A stretch of DNA of 64,000 bases from Marinilactibacillus kalidii (GTDB taxonomy: Bacteria > Bacillota > Bacilli > Lactobacillales > Carnobacteriaceae_A). The position numbers and the translations under genes are program-made. Shown piece after piece: positions 8,873-18,024 of this stretch. The stretch lies in assembly GCF_017599325.1 (NCBI RefSeq), contig NZ_JAGFVM010000031.1, positions 1 to 64,000 on the forward strand. Reading direction: 5' to 3'. The notes below the pieces were generated by a model that saw only the letters and a program-made list of their open reading frames with translations, made no database searches and was not told the DNA's origin. Each line of letters begins with the position of its first letter. The stretch's first letter is position 1.

Positions 8873-9196
8873 ATGACAGATACAAAAGAAATGCAAAAAA
8901 TAGTTGATACATATATTAGGCAGTTCAAATCAGGATATTTTTCACCTTTAGGTCAATTAGCAAGACTGACTGAAGAAGTCGGAGAGTTGGCGAGGGAAAT
9001 CAGTCATACGCATGGTGAAAAGCCTAAAAAGACCACTGAAGAAGAGAAAAAAATCGAAGAAGAACTAGGGGATGTATTATTCGTTTTGATTTCACTAGCT
9101 AATTCACTTGAGATAGATCTTTCTGAGTCTTTTGAGCTTACTATGAATAAATTTAACACTAGAGACCATCATCGCTTCGAAAGAGTTGAAGAATAA
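8873..9196 (+). CDS. ypjD: MazG-like nucleotide pyrophosphohydrolase (YpjD type)
   Basis: ATG 8873 follows GGAGAGG and gives a 107-aa single-domain MazG protein. The metal-binding helices are visible as LTEEVGELAREI and EEELGDVLFVLISLAN (ExxE...ExxD). Members hydrolyse non-canonical or excess nucleoside triphosphates to monophosphates; the substrate of this one cannot be read from sequence. The preceding terminator and its place before cca match the ypjD neighbourhood of B. subtilis, with the dapB-mgsA-bshB1/bshA genes missing in between. Confidence 0.85.
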   Translation: MTDTKEMQKIVDTYIRQFKSGYFSPLGQLARLTEEVGELAREISHTHGEKPKKTTEEEKKIEEELGDVLFVLISLANSLEIDLSESFELTMNKFNTRDHHRFERVEE

Positions 9197-9225
9197 TCGA
9201 TATGGTCGTGTTCAAAAAGGAGAGA

Positions 9226-9267
9226 ATGGCTAAGCAGTTTACGCTGATGAAGGCCGTTAAACTATGA
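9226..9267 (+). CDS. possible 13-codon leader ORF overlapping cca start
   Basis: An ATG at 9226 preceded closely by AAAGGAG encodes MAKQFTLMKAVKL and stops at TGA 9265-9267, overlapping the cca ATG as ATGA. Such overlaps often couple translation. The Shine-Dalgarno spacing is only about three bases, so the ORF may be fortuitous. cca has its own weak GAAGG. Confidence 0.3.
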   Translation: MAKQFTLMKAVKL

Positions 9268-10475
9268 GGAAATCCTTACCATTGAGTGCCGTTTTTCTAG
9301 AAGCACTACCCGTATTAACTAAATTAACGCAAGCAGGTTACGAGGCATATTTCGTAGGAGGAAGTGTCCGAGATGCTTTACTAGGAAAGACTGTTAATGA
9401 TGTCGATATCGCTACTAGTGCTTTTCCAAATGAAATTAAAGCATTATTCAATAAAACGATCGATGTCGGGATTGATCATGGTACTGTAATGGTATTATGG
9501 AATGATCTAACTTATGAGATTACAACTTTCAGAACCGAATCTACCTACCAGGACTATCGACGTCCAGATTCGGTAACATTTGTGCGCTCTCTTTCAGAGG
9601 ATTTAAAGCGTAGAGATTTTACAATTAATGCACTCGCAATGGATAGTAATGGGAACGTTACTGATCTTTTTCAAGGCATAACCGATTTAGAAAAACAGAC
9701 GATTCGCGCTGTAGGTAAAGCAGATGAACGGTTTGGCGAAGATGCTTTACGAATGATGAGAGCTACTCGCTTTGCAGCACAGCTGGGTTTTGAGATAGAA
9801 TCTAATACCCATCAGGCGCTCTCTCATAATGCTCATCTTTTAAAGCATGTTGCTGTGGAACGTATTCAAGTAGAATTCATCAAAATGTGTTTGGGTCTAT
9901 ACAAAAATAAGGGGTTACCTTATTTCATTGAATCAAATCTTTACCAGTTTTGTCCGTCACTGCAAGAGAAGCCTTTAAAGCAACTGGCAGAACTAAAAAC
10001 AATCATCGAAAACGAACGACAACTATGGTCTCTTTACTTACTATTTTCTGAATCCACTGACCAAGAAATCAAACAATTTATGAAAAAATGGAAATTGTCA
10101 AACAAACAAATCCAGCAAGTAACAGCCTTGATTTCTTCTGTTCGATTTAGACTTGATCATCCTGTAAGTAGACCCTATATTTATCATCTTGGGTTAGATC
10201 TCGCATTAGAATCAGAAAATCTTTTGCAAATGATTGGGAGAAGATCAGATAAAGAAAAAATTAAAGAAACGTATGATTTGATGCCCATCTATTCTAAACA
10301 AGACTTAGCAGTAACAGGAAAAGATTTGCTTCGACTGACAGAAAGTAAAGCTGGACAATGGCTAGGAGATGCACTTAATGCAGTTGAAGAGGCTGTTTTG
10401 TCTGGTTCACTCAATAATAATAAAAAAGACATTGTCGATTGGTTATTAAAACAATCATTCGTACCCAAACAGTGA
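9264..10475 (+). CDS. cca: CCA tRNA nucleotidyltransferase
   Basis: A 403-aa class II nucleotidyltransferase that adds or repairs the 3'-CCA of tRNAs. The head domain shows GGSVRD (32-37) and the metal-binding DVD (46-48); then RRDFTINALAMD, and the nucleotide-template region with EDALRMMRATRFAAQLGF. The length matches the full-length CCA-adding enzyme of Firmicutes. An in-frame stop two codons upstream fixes ATG 9264 as the first possible start; its GAAGG site is ten bases away, and a short leader ORF overlaps it. dinG follows 34 bases later, probably in one operon. Confidence 0.95.
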   Translation: MRKSLPLSAVFLEALPVLTKLTQAGYEAYFVGGSVRDALLGKTVNDVDIATSAFPNEIKALFNKTIDVGIDHGTVMVLWNDLTYEITTFRTESTYQDYRRPDSVTFVRSLSEDLKRRDFTINALAMDSNGNVTDLFQGITDLEKQTIRAVGKADERFGEDALRMMRATRFAAQLGFEIESNTHQALSHNAHLLKHVAVERIQVEFIKMCLGLYKNKGLPYFIESNLYQFCPSLQEKPLKQLAELKTIIENERQLWSLYLLFSESTDQEIKQFMKKWKLSNKQIQQVTALISSVRFRLDHPVSRPYIYHLGLDLALESENLLQMIGRRSDKEKIKETYDLMPIYSKQDLAVTGKDLLRLTESKAGQWLGDALNAVEEAVLSGSLNNNKKDIVDWLLKQSFVPKQ

Positions 10476-10509
10476 TAGTGTAAATTTATTTACTTTCGGA
10501 AAGGAGGCA

Positions 10510-13314
10510 ATGATGAAAACAGATCAGATATATGCAGTAGTAGATATTGAATCAACTGGTGGCAGTATCGGTAAAGATAAAATGATTCAGTTTGCATGTG
10601 TACTTGTTAAAAATGGTGAAATACTCGAGAAATTCGATACGTTTGTTAACCCATCAAAAACGGTTCCTCAACGCATTCAAGAATTAACAGGTATTCATCC
10701 GAAAGAATTAAAAACAGCACCTTATTTCGAAGATATTGCGCCCTTATTACATGCTATGCTCGAACAGACCATTTTCGTTGCACACAACGTTGGATTTGAT
10801 TTCCAATTTTTAAATGAAGAATTTCGTAACATTGGCTTACCTGAATTGACAATTCCAGCGATGGATACCGTTCAGTTAGCGCAAGTCATTTTTCCGACAG
10901 CTAGTAGCTATGCTTTACAGGAAATCGTCGATTGGTTAGGATACGATTTAAATCGACCGCATAATGCTTTATTTGATGCTGAAGCGACCGTTTTCCTGAT
11001 GAATGAAATGAACCAAAAGTTGCGCACGCTACCCTTAACGACCATTGAAAAATTAGCTGAACTATCAAATTATTGTATAGCAGAAACTAACTTATTTTTT
11101 GGACATGTGCTAGAAGAGATGAAAGCTAATCCAGTTGATTTACGTGAGGATTTAATCATCTTAGATGGCGTAGCTATTAAAGACCCCTCCGCCACACGCA
11201 AAGCGACACAGTATCGTATGGATAAGCACTATCCATTGTCTTCTGATGATAAAGTAGATTTATTAGACGCCTCCTATTTAAAAAGAGAAGCGCAAGAAGA
11301 AATGATGAATCAGGTTTATCAGTATTTTAAAAAAGCTGCCCCTAATGCTGGATTGGCTATAGAAGCGCCACCAGGTTCAGGTAAATCACTAGGTTATCTT
11401 TTACCTGCTTGTTTTGAAGCGACGAATGAAGAGCCGATATTAATTAGTACTAAAACAACTGTATTGCAGCGACAAATGATGGAAGAAACGCTCAGTTATC
11501 TTGAACAGCTCGTACCATTTGAATTAAGTGTTGCATCTGTCAAAGGTAAACAAAACTACTTATCACTAGCTAACTTTGATTATAAATTAAGTCATATCGA
11601 TACAGATGATATCGAGTCGCTTTTTAGCATGAGAGTGCTTGTCTGGTTAACTGAAACAGAAACAGGTGATATCGATGAAATGGGTGCTGGGGGAAATAGT
11701 AGTCATGAATTTTGGACGAATATTCGTACGGGGAGTTCACAACTATCGAGTCACTTTTTAGAAAAATGGTTATCCTTTGATTTTTATTTGCGAGCTGAAA
11801 AACAATTAGAAGCCGCAGCAATTATTGTGACAAATCATGCTTTTCTAGTGCAAGACTGGAAAAAAGAAGTGCCTTTATTTAGAAATGTGAAGAAGCTTAT
11901 AGTAGACGAAGCGCACTTTTTTCCTGATGTTATTCAGCAAGCAGCGACCGTTTCTATCTCGTCATCAACTTTTTCAAAACAGTTAAAGAAAATAGGTAAC
12001 TTAGAAAGAACTGATTCTATTCTGTCGACGTTGAATCAATTGGTCAACAAAGAATTGATTCGTCCTTATCAACTGAATGCTATTGAATCTAACAGACAAT
12101 TGTTTGAATCCGAATGGGCGGATTTTATTGAACAGTGGATAAATAAACTTGGTATTGAAATGAATACTGATCCTAGCGTTTTGAAATGGCATGAAATTGA
12201 AGTCTCTTTAGCTAAACTAAATTTATCATTGAAAAAACAATTAAAGGAATTGACAACGTTAATTTACGAAATTGTTTATGTAGGCAATCATATTATTCAA
12301 AAAACCGATTTAGCGCATGAACAACTTTCTGTTAATGAAAGATTCAATTTAACTGTGTTTAAAGATATTCTTCAAGATATTACTAGTGACGCCCAGACAT
12401 TGAAAGCTGTTTTCAATCAAAACGAACAAGCTGACTACTCATGGGTAAGTTATTTTTCAAAAAATCCACAGCTCAGTTTAACGTTTAAACGTGCTAGTTA
12501 CTTTACGCAAGATATACTACAAGAGAAATTACAGCAATATACGCACACGGTTTTTACGAGTAGTTCATTGTCATATGATGGATCGAGTGACTTTTTCAAA
12601 AACCAAATAGGGGCGCAAGAATTAGAGTACGTTTCCCTAACAACACCCTATCAATACAAAGAGCAAGTGAAAGTATTTGTTCCGGATCATTCTTCTGCTT
12701 ATACCGACTTTACAAAAGAAGAGTATGTTCAATATATGATTGAATCAATAGAAAAAATCGTCAAAGATACATCCGAGAATGCACTGATTCTTTTTAGAAG
12801 TAACGATACGCTACAAAAGGTTTATCGTGGCCTACAGAAAAGAAAAGGACTTGATAAAAAGTTGATTCTTGCGCAGAATCTATCGGGTACAAAAGCCAAA
12901 TTGATCAAACAATTCAAAAAAAGCAAGAATGCCTTACTCTTAGGAGCAGATACGTTTTGGGAGGGAGTAGACTTGCCAGGTGACGCCCTTAAGATTGTGA
13001 TCGTCACCAAGTTACCTTTTGATTCTCCTGACCAACCTAGTGTGAAATTGCGATTAAAAAAAATAGCAGATCAAAATCAAAATGCTTTTATTCATGATAT
13101 GCTCCCTAGAGCAGTGATGAGGCTCAAGCAAGGTTTTGGTCGATTGATCCGGTCTGAAAACGATAAAGGTGTTTTTGTTATTCTCGATCATCGATTTGTC
13201 CATTCGAGTTACGCCAAGGCAATGAGGCAATCTTTACCGGATGAGTTGCAAATTGAAGAAATAAACTGGGACGAGATTTCTGATGAAGTACGTTCCTTTA
13301 TAGAAAAAGAGTAA
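10510..13314 (+). CDS. dinG: DinG: DEDDh 3'-5' exonuclease fused to XPD-like helicase module
   Basis: A 934-aa fusion. The N-terminal DEDDh exonuclease has VDIEST (D12, E14) and RPHNALFDAEAT. The XPD-like module has Walker A APPGSGKS (286-293), DEAH (466-469), and the C-terminal LPFDSPDQP and QGFGRLIRS blocks. The four cysteines that hold a 4Fe-4S cluster in XPD/E. coli DinG are absent: no cysteine is seen between motifs I and II. In related cluster-less Gram-positive DinG proteins the helicase module supports nuclease rather than unwinding. The first ATG (10510) is only two bases from AAGGAGG; the second (10513) has better spacing. Confidence 0.92.
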   Translation: MMKTDQIYAVVDIESTGGSIGKDKMIQFACVLVKNGEILEKFDTFVNPSKTVPQRIQELTGIHPKELKTAPYFEDIAPLLHAMLEQTIFVAHNVGFDFQFLNEEFRNIGLPELTIPAMDTVQLAQVIFPTASSYALQEIVDWLGYDLNRPHNALFDAEATVFLMNEMNQKLRTLPLTTIEKLAELSNYCIAETNLFFGHVLEEMKANPVDLREDLIILDGVAIKDPSATRKATQYRMDKHYPLSSDDKVDLLDASYLKREAQEEMMNQVYQYFKKAAPNAGLAIEAPPGSGKSLGYLLPACFEATNEEPILISTKTTVLQRQMMEETLSYLEQLVPFELSVASVKGKQNYLSLANFDYKLSHIDTDDIESLFSMRVLVWLTETETGDIDEMGAGGNSSHEFWTNIRTGSSQLSSHFLEKWLSFDFYLRAEKQLEAAAIIVTNHAFLVQDWKKEVPLFRNVKKLIVDEAHFFPDVIQQAATVSISSSTFSKQLKKIGNLERTDSILSTLNQLVNKELIRPYQLNAIESNRQLFESEWADFIEQWINKLGIEMNTDPSVLKWHEIEVSLAKLNLSLKKQLKELTTLIYEIVYVGNHIIQKTDLAHEQLSVNERFNLTVFKDILQDITSDAQTLKAVFNQNEQADYSWVSYFSKNPQLSLTFKRASYFTQDILQEKLQQYTHTVFTSSSLSYDGSSDFFKNQIGAQELEYVSLTTPYQYKEQVKVFVPDHSSAYTDFTKEEYVQYMIESIEKIVKDTSENALILFRSNDTLQKVYRGLQKRKGLDKKLILAQNLSGTKAKLIKQFKKSKNALLLGADTFWEGVDLPGDALKIVIVTKLPFDSPDQPSVKLRLKKIADQNQNAFIHDMLPRAVMRLKQGFGRLIRSENDKGVFVILDHRFVHSSYAKAMRQSLPDELQIEEINWDEISDEVRSFIEKE

Positions 13315-13341
13315 TAAGAGATGATAATGTTAAGGCGGATA

Positions 13342-13370
13342 TTTATTTCTATCCTTTAATTTGCTATACT
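13342..13370 (+). promoter_or_regulatory. possible promoter of ypmB-asnS
   Basis: TTTATT (13342-13347), 17 bases, TATACT (13365-13370) with an extended -10 TGC. Located in the 92-base gap between dinG and ypmB. Confidence 0.45.
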
Positions 13371-13406
13371 AAAAGAGTTGAAAATCTAGACTGTGAGGAC
13401 ATTGCT

Positions 13407-13880
13407 GTGAAAAAATTTTTTATAGGGCTCTCTGTATTTCTCATTGTATTGATTGTCGGATCAGTTGTCATATACAGACGTTCGGTTGCAACATACAACG
13501 ATACTGAAGAACAGGCGATTGCATTCGCAATTGATCATTCGGACATTGTCACTGCTAGCGAATTTTATTGGTACAATGATTCAGAAACTTATTTCACTGT
13601 AGTAGGTGAAACCGAACAAAATGAAAGACTAATTGTTATAAAAAATCAGGAAACTGAAGAAATAATTAGTTTGAATGAAGCAGATACTTTATCTAAACAA
13701 CAGGCTGTTCAAATGACTCGAGAAGCAAGACAACCGAAAAAAATCTTGGAAGCTCGAATCGGCATTGATGATGATAGACCAGTATGGGAAGTTAGTTATC
13801 GTAATCAAAATGGTCGTTTAGGATATTACATTCTTTCATTAGAAGACGGAGAATGGATTCGCACGATTGATAATATTTAA
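13407..13880 (+). CDS. ypmB: YpmB-like membrane-anchored protein
   Basis: A 157-aa protein from a GTG start (GAGGAC upstream). One N-terminal transmembrane anchor (about residues 4-23) is followed by an extracytoplasmic part that contains a PepSY-like segment: TLSKQQAVQMTREA, then ILEARIGIDDDRPVWEVSYR. This matches the B. subtilis YpmB family, and its place between dinG and asnS is also conserved. Function is not known; an extracellular regulatory or inhibitor role for PepSY domains is family-level inference only. Confidence 0.8.
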   Translation: MKKFFIGLSVFLIVLIVGSVVIYRRSVATYNDTEEQAIAFAIDHSDIVTASEFYWYNDSETYFTVVGETEQNERLIVIKNQETEEIISLNEADTLSKQQAVQMTREARQPKKILEARIGIDDDRPVWEVSYRNQNGRLGYYILSLEDGEWIRTIDNI

Positions 13881-13915
13881 TTAAAAATTGTTTTTGAGGA
13901 TAAGGAGATTGTACA

Positions 13916-15211
13916 TTGAAAAACATTAGAATCATTGAAGCGGCAAAACATGTCGGTGAAACAGTTAAAATTGGTGCTTGGGTCGCAAATAAACGTTCCA
14001 GCGGAAAAATCGCTTTCTTGCAATTGAGAGATGGCTCAGCATATTTCCAAGGTGTTGTTGTTAAAAGCGAAGTTGAAGAATCTATTTTCGATCAAGCAAA
14101 AAACTTAACACAAGAATCCTCTGTATGGATCACGGGTACGATTCAAGAAGACACCCGTTCAAAATTCGGTTATGAAATTCATGTGACTGATATTGAGGTG
14201 ATTGGAGAATCTAAAGATTACCCGATTACACCTAAAGAACATGGTACTGAATTTTTAATGGATCATCGTCACTTATGGTTACGTTCATCCAAGCAACATG
14301 CCATTATGCAAATTCGTAACGAAGTGATTAGAGCGACATATGAGTTTTTCAATAAAGAAGGTTTTCTAAAAGTAGATCCACCAATTCTAACAGGTAGTGC
14401 TGCAGAAGATTCTACAGAGTTATTCCATACTCAATATTTCGAATATGATGCCTACTTATCTCAAAGTGGTCAGCTGTATATGGAAGCTGCCGCAATGGCA
14501 CTCGGTAAAGTATTCTCATTTGGACCGACATTTAGAGCTGAAAAATCTAAAACACGTCGTCACTTGATCGAGTTTTGGATGATTGAACCTGAGATGGCTT
14601 TCATGAATCAAGACCAATCATTAGAAATTCAAGAGCAATACGTTGCTTACCTTGTTCAAAATGTGTTAGATCACTGTGACATGGCACTAGATGTGTTAGA
14701 TCGAGATAAGGAATTATTGAAGAAATACACGGCCTTACCTTATCCTCGTATTTCTTATGATGAAGCAGTTGAACTACTTCAAAAAAATGAATTCGATACG
14801 ACTTGGGGAGAAGATTTCGGATCACCTGAAGAAACCTTTATTGCCAATCAATATGATCAGCCAGTATTTATATTAAACTATCCTAAAGCCATTAAACCAT
14901 TTTATATGAAACCACATCCTGAACGTGAAGATATCGTTTTATGTGCTGATATGATTGCGCCAGAAGGGTATGGCGAGATCATTGGAGGAAGCCAGCGTGA
15001 GGATGATTTTGAAGCGCTAGAAGCAGAGCTTGAAAAACATCATTTAGCGATCAAAGATTATGAGTGGTATTTGGACTTACGTAAATATGGTAGTGTACCT
15101 CATTCAGGATTTGGGTTGGGACTTGAACGTGTAATCACTTGGTTATCTGGAACGGAACATATCAGAGAATCAATCCCATTCCCACGTCTATTGAACAGAA
15201 TTTACCCGTAA
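13916..15211 (+). CDS. asnS: asparaginyl-tRNA synthetase
   Basis: A class IIb aminoacyl-tRNA synthetase of 431 residues that charges tRNA(Asn). The N-terminal OB-fold anticodon-binding domain (about 1-105) is followed by motif 2 ([20 protein letters not shown]) and motif 3 ([13 protein letters not shown]). The residues after motif 2 fit AsnRS rather than AspRS, and no GAD insertion is present. The start is TTG 13916, after AAGGAG. Translation begins 35 bases after ypmB, and dnaD follows 23 bases after asnS, so all three are probably co-transcribed. Confidence 0.95.
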   Translation: MKNIRIIEAAKHVGETVKIGAWVANKRSSGKIAFLQLRDGSAYFQGVVVKSEVEESIFDQAKNLTQESSVWITGTIQEDTRSKFGYEIHVTDIEVIGESKDYPITPKEHGTEFLMDHRHLWLRSSKQHAIMQIRNEVIRATYEFFNKEGFLKVDPPILTGSAAEDSTELFHTQYFEYDAYLSQSGQLYMEAAAMALGKVFSFGPTFRAEKSKTRRHLIEFWMIEPEMAFMNQDQSLEIQEQYVAYLVQNVLDHCDMALDVLDRDKELLKKYTALPYPRISYDEAVELLQKNEFDTTWGEDFGSPEETFIANQYDQPVFILNYPKAIKPFYMKPHPEREDIVLCADMIAPEGYGEIIGGSQREDDFEALEAELEKHHLAIKDYEWYLDLRKYGSVPHSGFGLGLERVITWLSGTEHIRESIPFPRLLNRIYP

Positions 15212-15234
15212 TAAGCATCGAAAGGGTGTAAGCA

Positions 15235-15951
15235 GTGAATGAAGCATTAATGAAAAAGTGGTTAAAGTCAAAAAATGTTTCGATTTCTACCCTTTTACTC
15301 GAGAATTACAAAAAAATCGGATTAAACAATGATCAATTGCTCTTCTTGATTCAATTGAAATCTTTCGTCGATATAGGTGAGCATTTTCCAGATGTATCTT
15401 TAATCGCGGAACGAATGCAAATGACTAGAGAAGAAGCCTTTAAACAAATTCACGCTTTAATCAATAAAGGGGTATTATCCATTAATACACTTACTGATGA
15501 TGATGGAAAAAGCCAAGATGAACTATCTTTTGATCTCTTATGGGAAAAAATTATGTTATCTATGAAACAAGAAGATGAACGTGAGACACAAGAAAAGGCT
15601 GAACTTTCTTCAAAAGATTTGTACAGTTTATTTGAACAAGAATTTGGCAGACCCTTGTCTCCTATTGAGATCCAGACGTTGAATATGTGGATCGATGACG
15701 ATCATTATGAACCTGAATTAATCCAAATGGCTTTAAGAGAAGCCGTTTTAAGCCAAGTGTATAGTTTAAAATATATTGACCGTATACTATTGAGTTGGGA
15801 AAAGAAAAATATTAAAAGTAAAGATCAAGTTCTTAAAGAAACACAAACCCATCGCAACGCTCAGCATAATGCTAGTCAAACTAATCGTGAAGAAAGTCGT
15901 TCATCTAAACCAGTGCCTATGTATGATTGGTTAAAAGAATTTAAAGACTAA
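15235..15951 (+). CDS. dnaD: DNA replication initiation protein DnaD
   Basis: A 238-aa primosomal protein from a GTG start after AAAGGGTG. The N-terminal winged-helix domain (about 1-105) and the C-terminal DnaD/DnaB2 domain (about 130-200) are both present, the latter shown by LYSLFEQEFGRPLSPIE and the IDRILLSWEKKNI segment near the DNA-binding YxxxI-like motif. DnaD works with DnaB and DnaI to load the replicative helicase at DnaA-bound or restart sites. The tail after about 205 is polar and probably disordered. asnS-dnaD-nth is B. subtilis order. Confidence 0.93.
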   Translation: MNEALMKKWLKSKNVSISTLLLENYKKIGLNNDQLLFLIQLKSFVDIGEHFPDVSLIAERMQMTREEAFKQIHALINKGVLSINTLTDDDGKSQDELSFDLLWEKIMLSMKQEDERETQEKAELSSKDLYSLFEQEFGRPLSPIEIQTLNMWIDDDHYEPELIQMALREAVLSQVYSLKYIDRILLSWEKKNIKSKDQVLKETQTHRNAQHNASQTNREESRSSKPVPMYDWLKEFKD

Positions 15952-15983
15952 TACTATCTAATTGTTTTAAAGAGGAGTGGACC

Positions 15984-16625
15984 ATGGCTGAACAAGAAGT
16001 GTTATTGAATAGCAAAGAGACTACCAAATTAATAGAAGCCATGGGGAAATTATTTCCAAATGCTAAGGCTGAGCTTATCCACCGCAATTCATTTGAATTG
16101 TTGATTTCTGTTATCATGAGTGCTCAAACGACTGATGTTGCAGTCAATAAAGTAACCCCTGCTTTATTCGAAGCATATCCAACACCAGAGTTGATGATGG
16201 AAGCGCCGCTTGAAGATATTATGGAAAAAATCAAAACCATTGGTTTGTACCGTAATAAGTCTAAATTTATTAAAAATTGTTCTCGGGAATTGATTGAACG
16301 CTTTGATGGGGTTGTTCCTTCCACACATAAAGAATTAGAAAGTTTACCTGGTGTCGGCAGAAAAACGGCTAATGTTGTTATGAGTGTGGCTTTTGATAAA
16401 CCTGCCATCGCAGTCGATACACATGTAGAGAGAATTAGTAAGAAATTCAATATTTGTTCTCAGCAAGCAACTGTCAGACAAGTAGAAGATAGTTTGATGG
16501 AAAAGCTGCCAGAAGAGTTGTGGAGCATTGCACATCATAGAATGATTTTCTTCGGTAGATATCAATGTCCTGCTAGAACGCACGATCACAATTTATGTAT
16601 TGCTAAAATAAAAGAATATTTATAA
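15984..16625 (+). CDS. nth: endonuclease III (Nth), lacking two Fe-S cysteines
   Basis: A 213-aa HhH-GPD DNA glycosylase/AP lyase for oxidised pyrimidines. The helix-hairpin-helix ELESLPGVGRKTANVV carries the catalytic lysine (K127) and VDTHV the catalytic aspartate (D145), with the expected 18-residue spacing. The C-terminal cluster loop should be C-x6-C-x2-C-x5-C; here only C195 and C205 remain, H202 occupies the second position, and the protein ends eight residues after C205. A 4Fe-4S cluster is therefore unlikely. The catalytic core looks intact. A terminator follows directly. Confidence 0.92.
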   Translation: MAEQEVLLNSKETTKLIEAMGKLFPNAKAELIHRNSFELLISVIMSAQTTDVAVNKVTPALFEAYPTPELMMEAPLEDIMEKIKTIGLYRNKSKFIKNCSRELIERFDGVVPSTHKELESLPGVGRKTANVVMSVAFDKPAIAVDTHVERISKKFNICSQQATVRQVEDSLMEKLPEELWSIAHHRMIFFGRYQCPARTHDHNLCIAKIKEYL

Positions 16626-16630
16626 ATGCA

Positions 16631-16660
16631 AGGTAGAGTATTATATACTCTACCTTTTTT
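16631..16660 (+). terminator. terminator after nth
   Basis: AGGTAGAGTAT/ATACTCTACCT stem directly followed by TTTTTT (16655-16660). It ends the ypmB-asnS-dnaD-nth unit. Confidence 0.85.
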
Positions 16661-16677
16661 CATTCAGTTTTATCTTT

Positions 16678-16691
16678 CAAAAACGTTTACA
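16678..16691 (+). promoter_or_regulatory. cre-like CcpA site over aminotransferase -35
   Basis: CAAAAACGTTTACA matches the cre consensus TGWAANCGNTNWCA except at the first two bases. It overlaps the -35 element at 16686-16691, where CcpA binding would repress. Sequence evidence only. Confidence 0.4.
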
Positions 16692-16715
16692 TGATAGTTG
16701 ATTATACGCTATACT
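16686..16715 (+). promoter_or_regulatory. promoter of aminotransferase-ytxH pair
   Basis: TTTACA (16686-16691), 18 bases, TATACT (16710-16715), some 35 bases before the aminotransferase ATG. Confidence 0.6.
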
Positions 16716-16749
16716 TAATGTATTATTTTGCTATTTAAGGAGGATTTTC

Positions 16750-18009
16750 ATGCAAGACGAACCCTATACATCTCGACTAGAACAAGTACGTGAACAATAC
16801 AAGGCCTATGAGAGTAGACCTTTTGATATTACGATTGCACGTGGAATTCCTTCTCCGAAACAGTTGGAACTGTCAAAATCACTTTTAGATACAATGGAAC
16901 AAACAGACTGGATGAGTGAAGATGAGCAAGACATAAGAAATTATGGAGGTCTTTTAGGCATTCAAGAAGCCCGTGTACTATTTGGCTCGTTGCTTGGTAC
17001 TACGATAGAAGAGACACTGGTTGCTGGAAACGCAAGCTTACAAATGATGTATAGCGTGCTCATCATGCAAATGTACACTGGAAAGGCAAATTGGCACAGT
17101 GAAGGCGAGATTAAGTTCCTTTGCCCAAGTCCTGGTTATGACCGCCATTTCTCTATGTTAGAACGCTTAGGTATCCAAATGATTCCAATTGAGTTAACAG
17201 GTTCTGGCCCCGATATGGAAACAGTAGAGAAGTTGGTTTCTCAAGATTCATCAATCAAGGGAATCTTTTGCGTTCCTACGTATAGTAATCCAACAGGTGA
17301 AACTTATTCAGATGAAGTTGTAGAAAGACTGGCCGATATGCATACAGCTGCTGAAGATTTCATCATTATGTGGGATAACGCTTATGTCGTTCATCATTTA
17401 TATGAAGAACAAGAAGAAGTTTTAAATATACTGGAAGCCTGTAAAGAAGCTGGTGTACCTGATAGGCCCTATATGTTTGTCTCAACCTCTAAGATGACTT
17501 TCCCTGGAGCAGGTGTTGCGGCAGTAGGTGCCTCCGAAACAAATATCTTAAGATTAGCTGAAGAATTAAGTAAGCAGATCATCAGTTTTGATAAATTAAA
17601 TCAGAAACGTCACGTAAACTTTTTGAAAGATAAAGAAACGATTCATCAGTTAATGGCGCAACATGCAGACCTTTTACGTCCAAAATTTGAATGGATTCAA
17701 GCCATCCTAGAAGCATACTTTGGAGGCGAGCGAGGTAAATTTTTACAATGGACTGAACCAAAAGGTGGATACTTTGTTCACCTGACAACTGCAAATGGTT
17801 GTGCAACCGAAATAGTGGACAAATTGAAGCAAGTTGGCATACAATTAACACCAGCGAATGCAACTTATCCGTATGGAATCAATCCACTAGATAATAGTAT
17901 AAGACTAGCACCAAGTTTTATTGGATTAGATAAACTGGAGGTTGCTTTGGAAGCCCTATGTACTTGTGTTGAACTTGTAACACTAGAAAAATACGGGGAA
18001 GAATTTTAG
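16750..18009 (+). CDS. aspartate aminotransferase, type Ic (PF12897-like)
   Basis: A 419-aa fold-type I PLP enzyme. The blocks NYGGLLGIQEAR, AGNASLQMMY, CPSPGYDRHF, VPTYSNPTGETYS and WDNAYVVHHL are characteristic of the Corynebacterium AspT (type Ic) family, which transaminates aspartate/oxaloacetate; SKMTFPGAG holds the PLP lysine (K248). Substrate is inferred from family. AAGGAGG precedes the ATG. In B. subtilis the unrelated type Ib aspB sits between ypmB and asnS, so this may be a non-homologous replacement placed just beyond nth. A cre-like site overlaps the promoter. Confidence 0.82.
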   Translation: MQDEPYTSRLEQVREQYKAYESRPFDITIARGIPSPKQLELSKSLLDTMEQTDWMSEDEQDIRNYGGLLGIQEARVLFGSLLGTTIEETLVAGNASLQMMYSVLIMQMYTGKANWHSEGEIKFLCPSPGYDRHFSMLERLGIQMIPIELTGSGPDMETVEKLVSQDSSIKGIFCVPTYSNPTGETYSDEVVERLADMHTAAEDFIIMWDNAYVVHHLYEEQEEVLNILEACKEAGVPDRPYMFVSTSKMTFPGAGVAAVGASETNILRLAEELSKQIISFDKLNQKRHVNFLKDKETIHQLMAQHADLLRPKFEWIQAILEAYFGGERGKFLQWTEPKGGYFVHLTTANGCATEIVDKLKQVGIQLTPANATYPYGINPLDNSIRLAPSFIGLDKLEVALEALCTCVELVTLEKYGEEF

Positions 18010-18024
18010 GAGGCGGAAAATAAT

